A DNA stretch of 5,650 bases, from NCBI GenBank assembly GCA_009783675.1, contig WRDA01000106.1:1-5650 (forward strand), in the 5' to 3' direction. This DNA comes from Symbiobacteriaceae bacterium (lineage in GTDB: Bacteria; Bacillota; JAAYKD01; WRDA01). Under the pieces are notes generated by a model that worked only from the letters and a program-made list of their open reading frames with translations, ran no database searches and was not told where the DNA came from. Below are positions 4,832 through 5,650 of the stretch, in pieces. Made by a program: the position numbers and the translations under genes. Numbering within the stretch: position 1 is the first letter of the stretch; the number at the start of each line of letters is the position of its first letter.

Positions 4832-5650
4832 TTACTCTATGCGTCGACGATAAGCCTGCATTTCTGCACTGTTGGCCATGATGAAGTGATTAGGCCGAAT
4901 CTCCTGCCAGGAAGGTGCTTCCGAGGTGTAATCGTGAACTCCGGGGTCGTAGACCAAAAGTTTCTTTTGCTTTTCCACCTGGGGATCCGGAGTAGGTACC
5001 GCCGAGAGCAGCGCCTGGGTATAGGGGTGGATGGGATAGGCGAAGAGTTCCTCGGTCTCGGCAAGTTCCACGATGACTCCCTTGCTGATGACGGCGATGC
5101 GGTCGGTAATAAAACGCATCACCGAAAGATCGTGAGCGATGATCATATAAGTAAGACTGTGTTCTTTCTGAAGATCAGCCAACAGATTGAGAACCTGCGC
5201 CCGGATGGAGACATCCAGAGCGGAAATAGGCTCATCGGCGATGATGAAGCGAGGTTCCATGATCAGAGCCCTGGCTACTCCGATGCGTTGGCGTTGCCCA
5301 CCGGAGAACTCATGGGGGAACCGGCTGGAAAACTCGGGTAAGAGACCCACATCCAGCAGAGCTTTATTCACCTTAGCCTGGCGTTCCTCTTCACTCTTAT
5401 ACAGCTTAAGGTTGATCAATCCTTCGGATACAATGTAGTCAACCTTGGCACGCTCATTGAGAGAAGCCATGGGATCCTGAAAGATCATCTGGATGTTCTG
5501 GATTACTTCCCTGTCCCGTTCGGCCGGAATTACCCCGCTGATACGCTCACCCCGGAAGAAAACCTCGCCTTTAGCCAGAGGATTGATACGGATGATTGCT
5601 CGGCCAATAGTGGTTTTTCCTGAACCGGATTCTCCCACCAGACCGAAGGT
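4832..5650 (-). CDS. oppF: Oligopeptide ABC transporter ATP-binding protein (OppF/AmiF type), 5' end outside window
   Basis: This is a cytoplasmic ATPase subunit that pairs with an OppD-type partner to drive peptide import through OppB/OppC permeases. The 272 visible residues begin just before the Walker A motif GESGSGKTT (about 5609-5635), so roughly 40-55 N-terminal residues lie beyond the right edge. The first GTG in frame at 5636-5638 encodes the valine of LVGESGSGKTT and is not a start. In order follow the Q-loop MIFQDP (Gln at 5477-5479) with ASLNERAKV, the ABC signature SGGQRQR (about 5285-5305), Walker B FIIADEP with D-loop SALDVS, the switch histidine in IIAHDLS, and the C-terminal oligopeptide/dipeptide extension YPIHPYTQALLSAVPTPDP. 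All ATPase motifs are intact. The visible chain has no cysteine, so it lacks the iron-sulfur cysteines found near the C-terminus of some OppD/DppD relatives. OppF rather than OppD is inferred from the SLNERAKV segment and from its place as the last ATPase before the binding protein; DppF is the main alternative. Confidence 0.93.
   Translation of the reverse strand, partial: TFGLVGESGSGKTTIGRAIIRINPLAKGEVFFRGERISGVIPAERDREVIQNIQMIFQDPMASLNERAKVDYIVSEGLINLKLYKSEEERQAKVNKALLDVGLLPEFSSRFPHEFSGGQRQRIGVARALIMEPRFIIADEPISALDVSIRAQVLNLLADLQKEHSLTYMIIAHDLSVMRFITDRIAVISKGVIVELAETEELFAYPIHPYTQALLSAVPTPDPQVEKQKKLLVYDPGVHDYTSEAPSWQEIRPNHFIMANSAEMQAYRRRIE

Noticed and set aside
5636..5638. GTG as start of the ATPase gene
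   Set aside because: It is the valine of the Walker A segment LVGESGSGKTT; the frame stays open to the window edge, so the true start is outside.

Overview
The window carries four protein genes, all on the minus strand, so transcription runs from high to low coordinates. In that order they are: the 3' part of an oligopeptide ABC-transporter ATPase (OppF/AmiF type, cut by the right edge), a large family 5 substrate-binding lipoprotein (OppA/AmiA type), an M20D metallo-amidohydrolase, and IspG (GcpE) of the MEP isoprenoid pathway. Nothing credible is encoded on the plus strand; the long plus-strand reading frames lie opposite these four genes.

The organism is a bacterium with strong AAGGAGG-type ribosome binding sites, a classic lipobox lipoprotein, the MEP pathway and moderate GC content. 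An anaerobic, peptide-using Bacillota (Clostridia-like) lineage fits best, because the ATPase and binding protein read like the Ami/Opp systems of that phylum. This is an inference from style; there is no rRNA or other marker to settle it.

Layout: 16-1122 ispG; 1122-2303 M20D amidohydrolase, whose stop overlaps the ispG start by one base (TGATG); 2304-2573 a 270-bp spacer with two heptamer tandem arrays, two good inverted repeats and a weak promoter candidate; 2574-4586 the binding lipoprotein; 4587-4831 a 245-bp spacer with small hairpins, a TATAAT box and one doubtful 62-codon frame; 4832-5650 the ATPase.

Functionally, the right half is a peptide importer: a lipoprotein captures peptides outside the membrane and an ATPase powers uptake through permeases that should lie beyond the right edge. 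The amidohydrolase could process imported acylated amino acids or peptides in the cytoplasm, linking it loosely to the transporter. IspG has no evident metabolic link and seems to be a passenger translationally coupled to the amidohydrolase gene. I see no defence system, mobile element, CRISPR array or RNA gene. The unexplained material is in the two intergenic spacers, chiefly the 7-bp-period repeats directly upstream of the amidohydrolase ribosome binding site.
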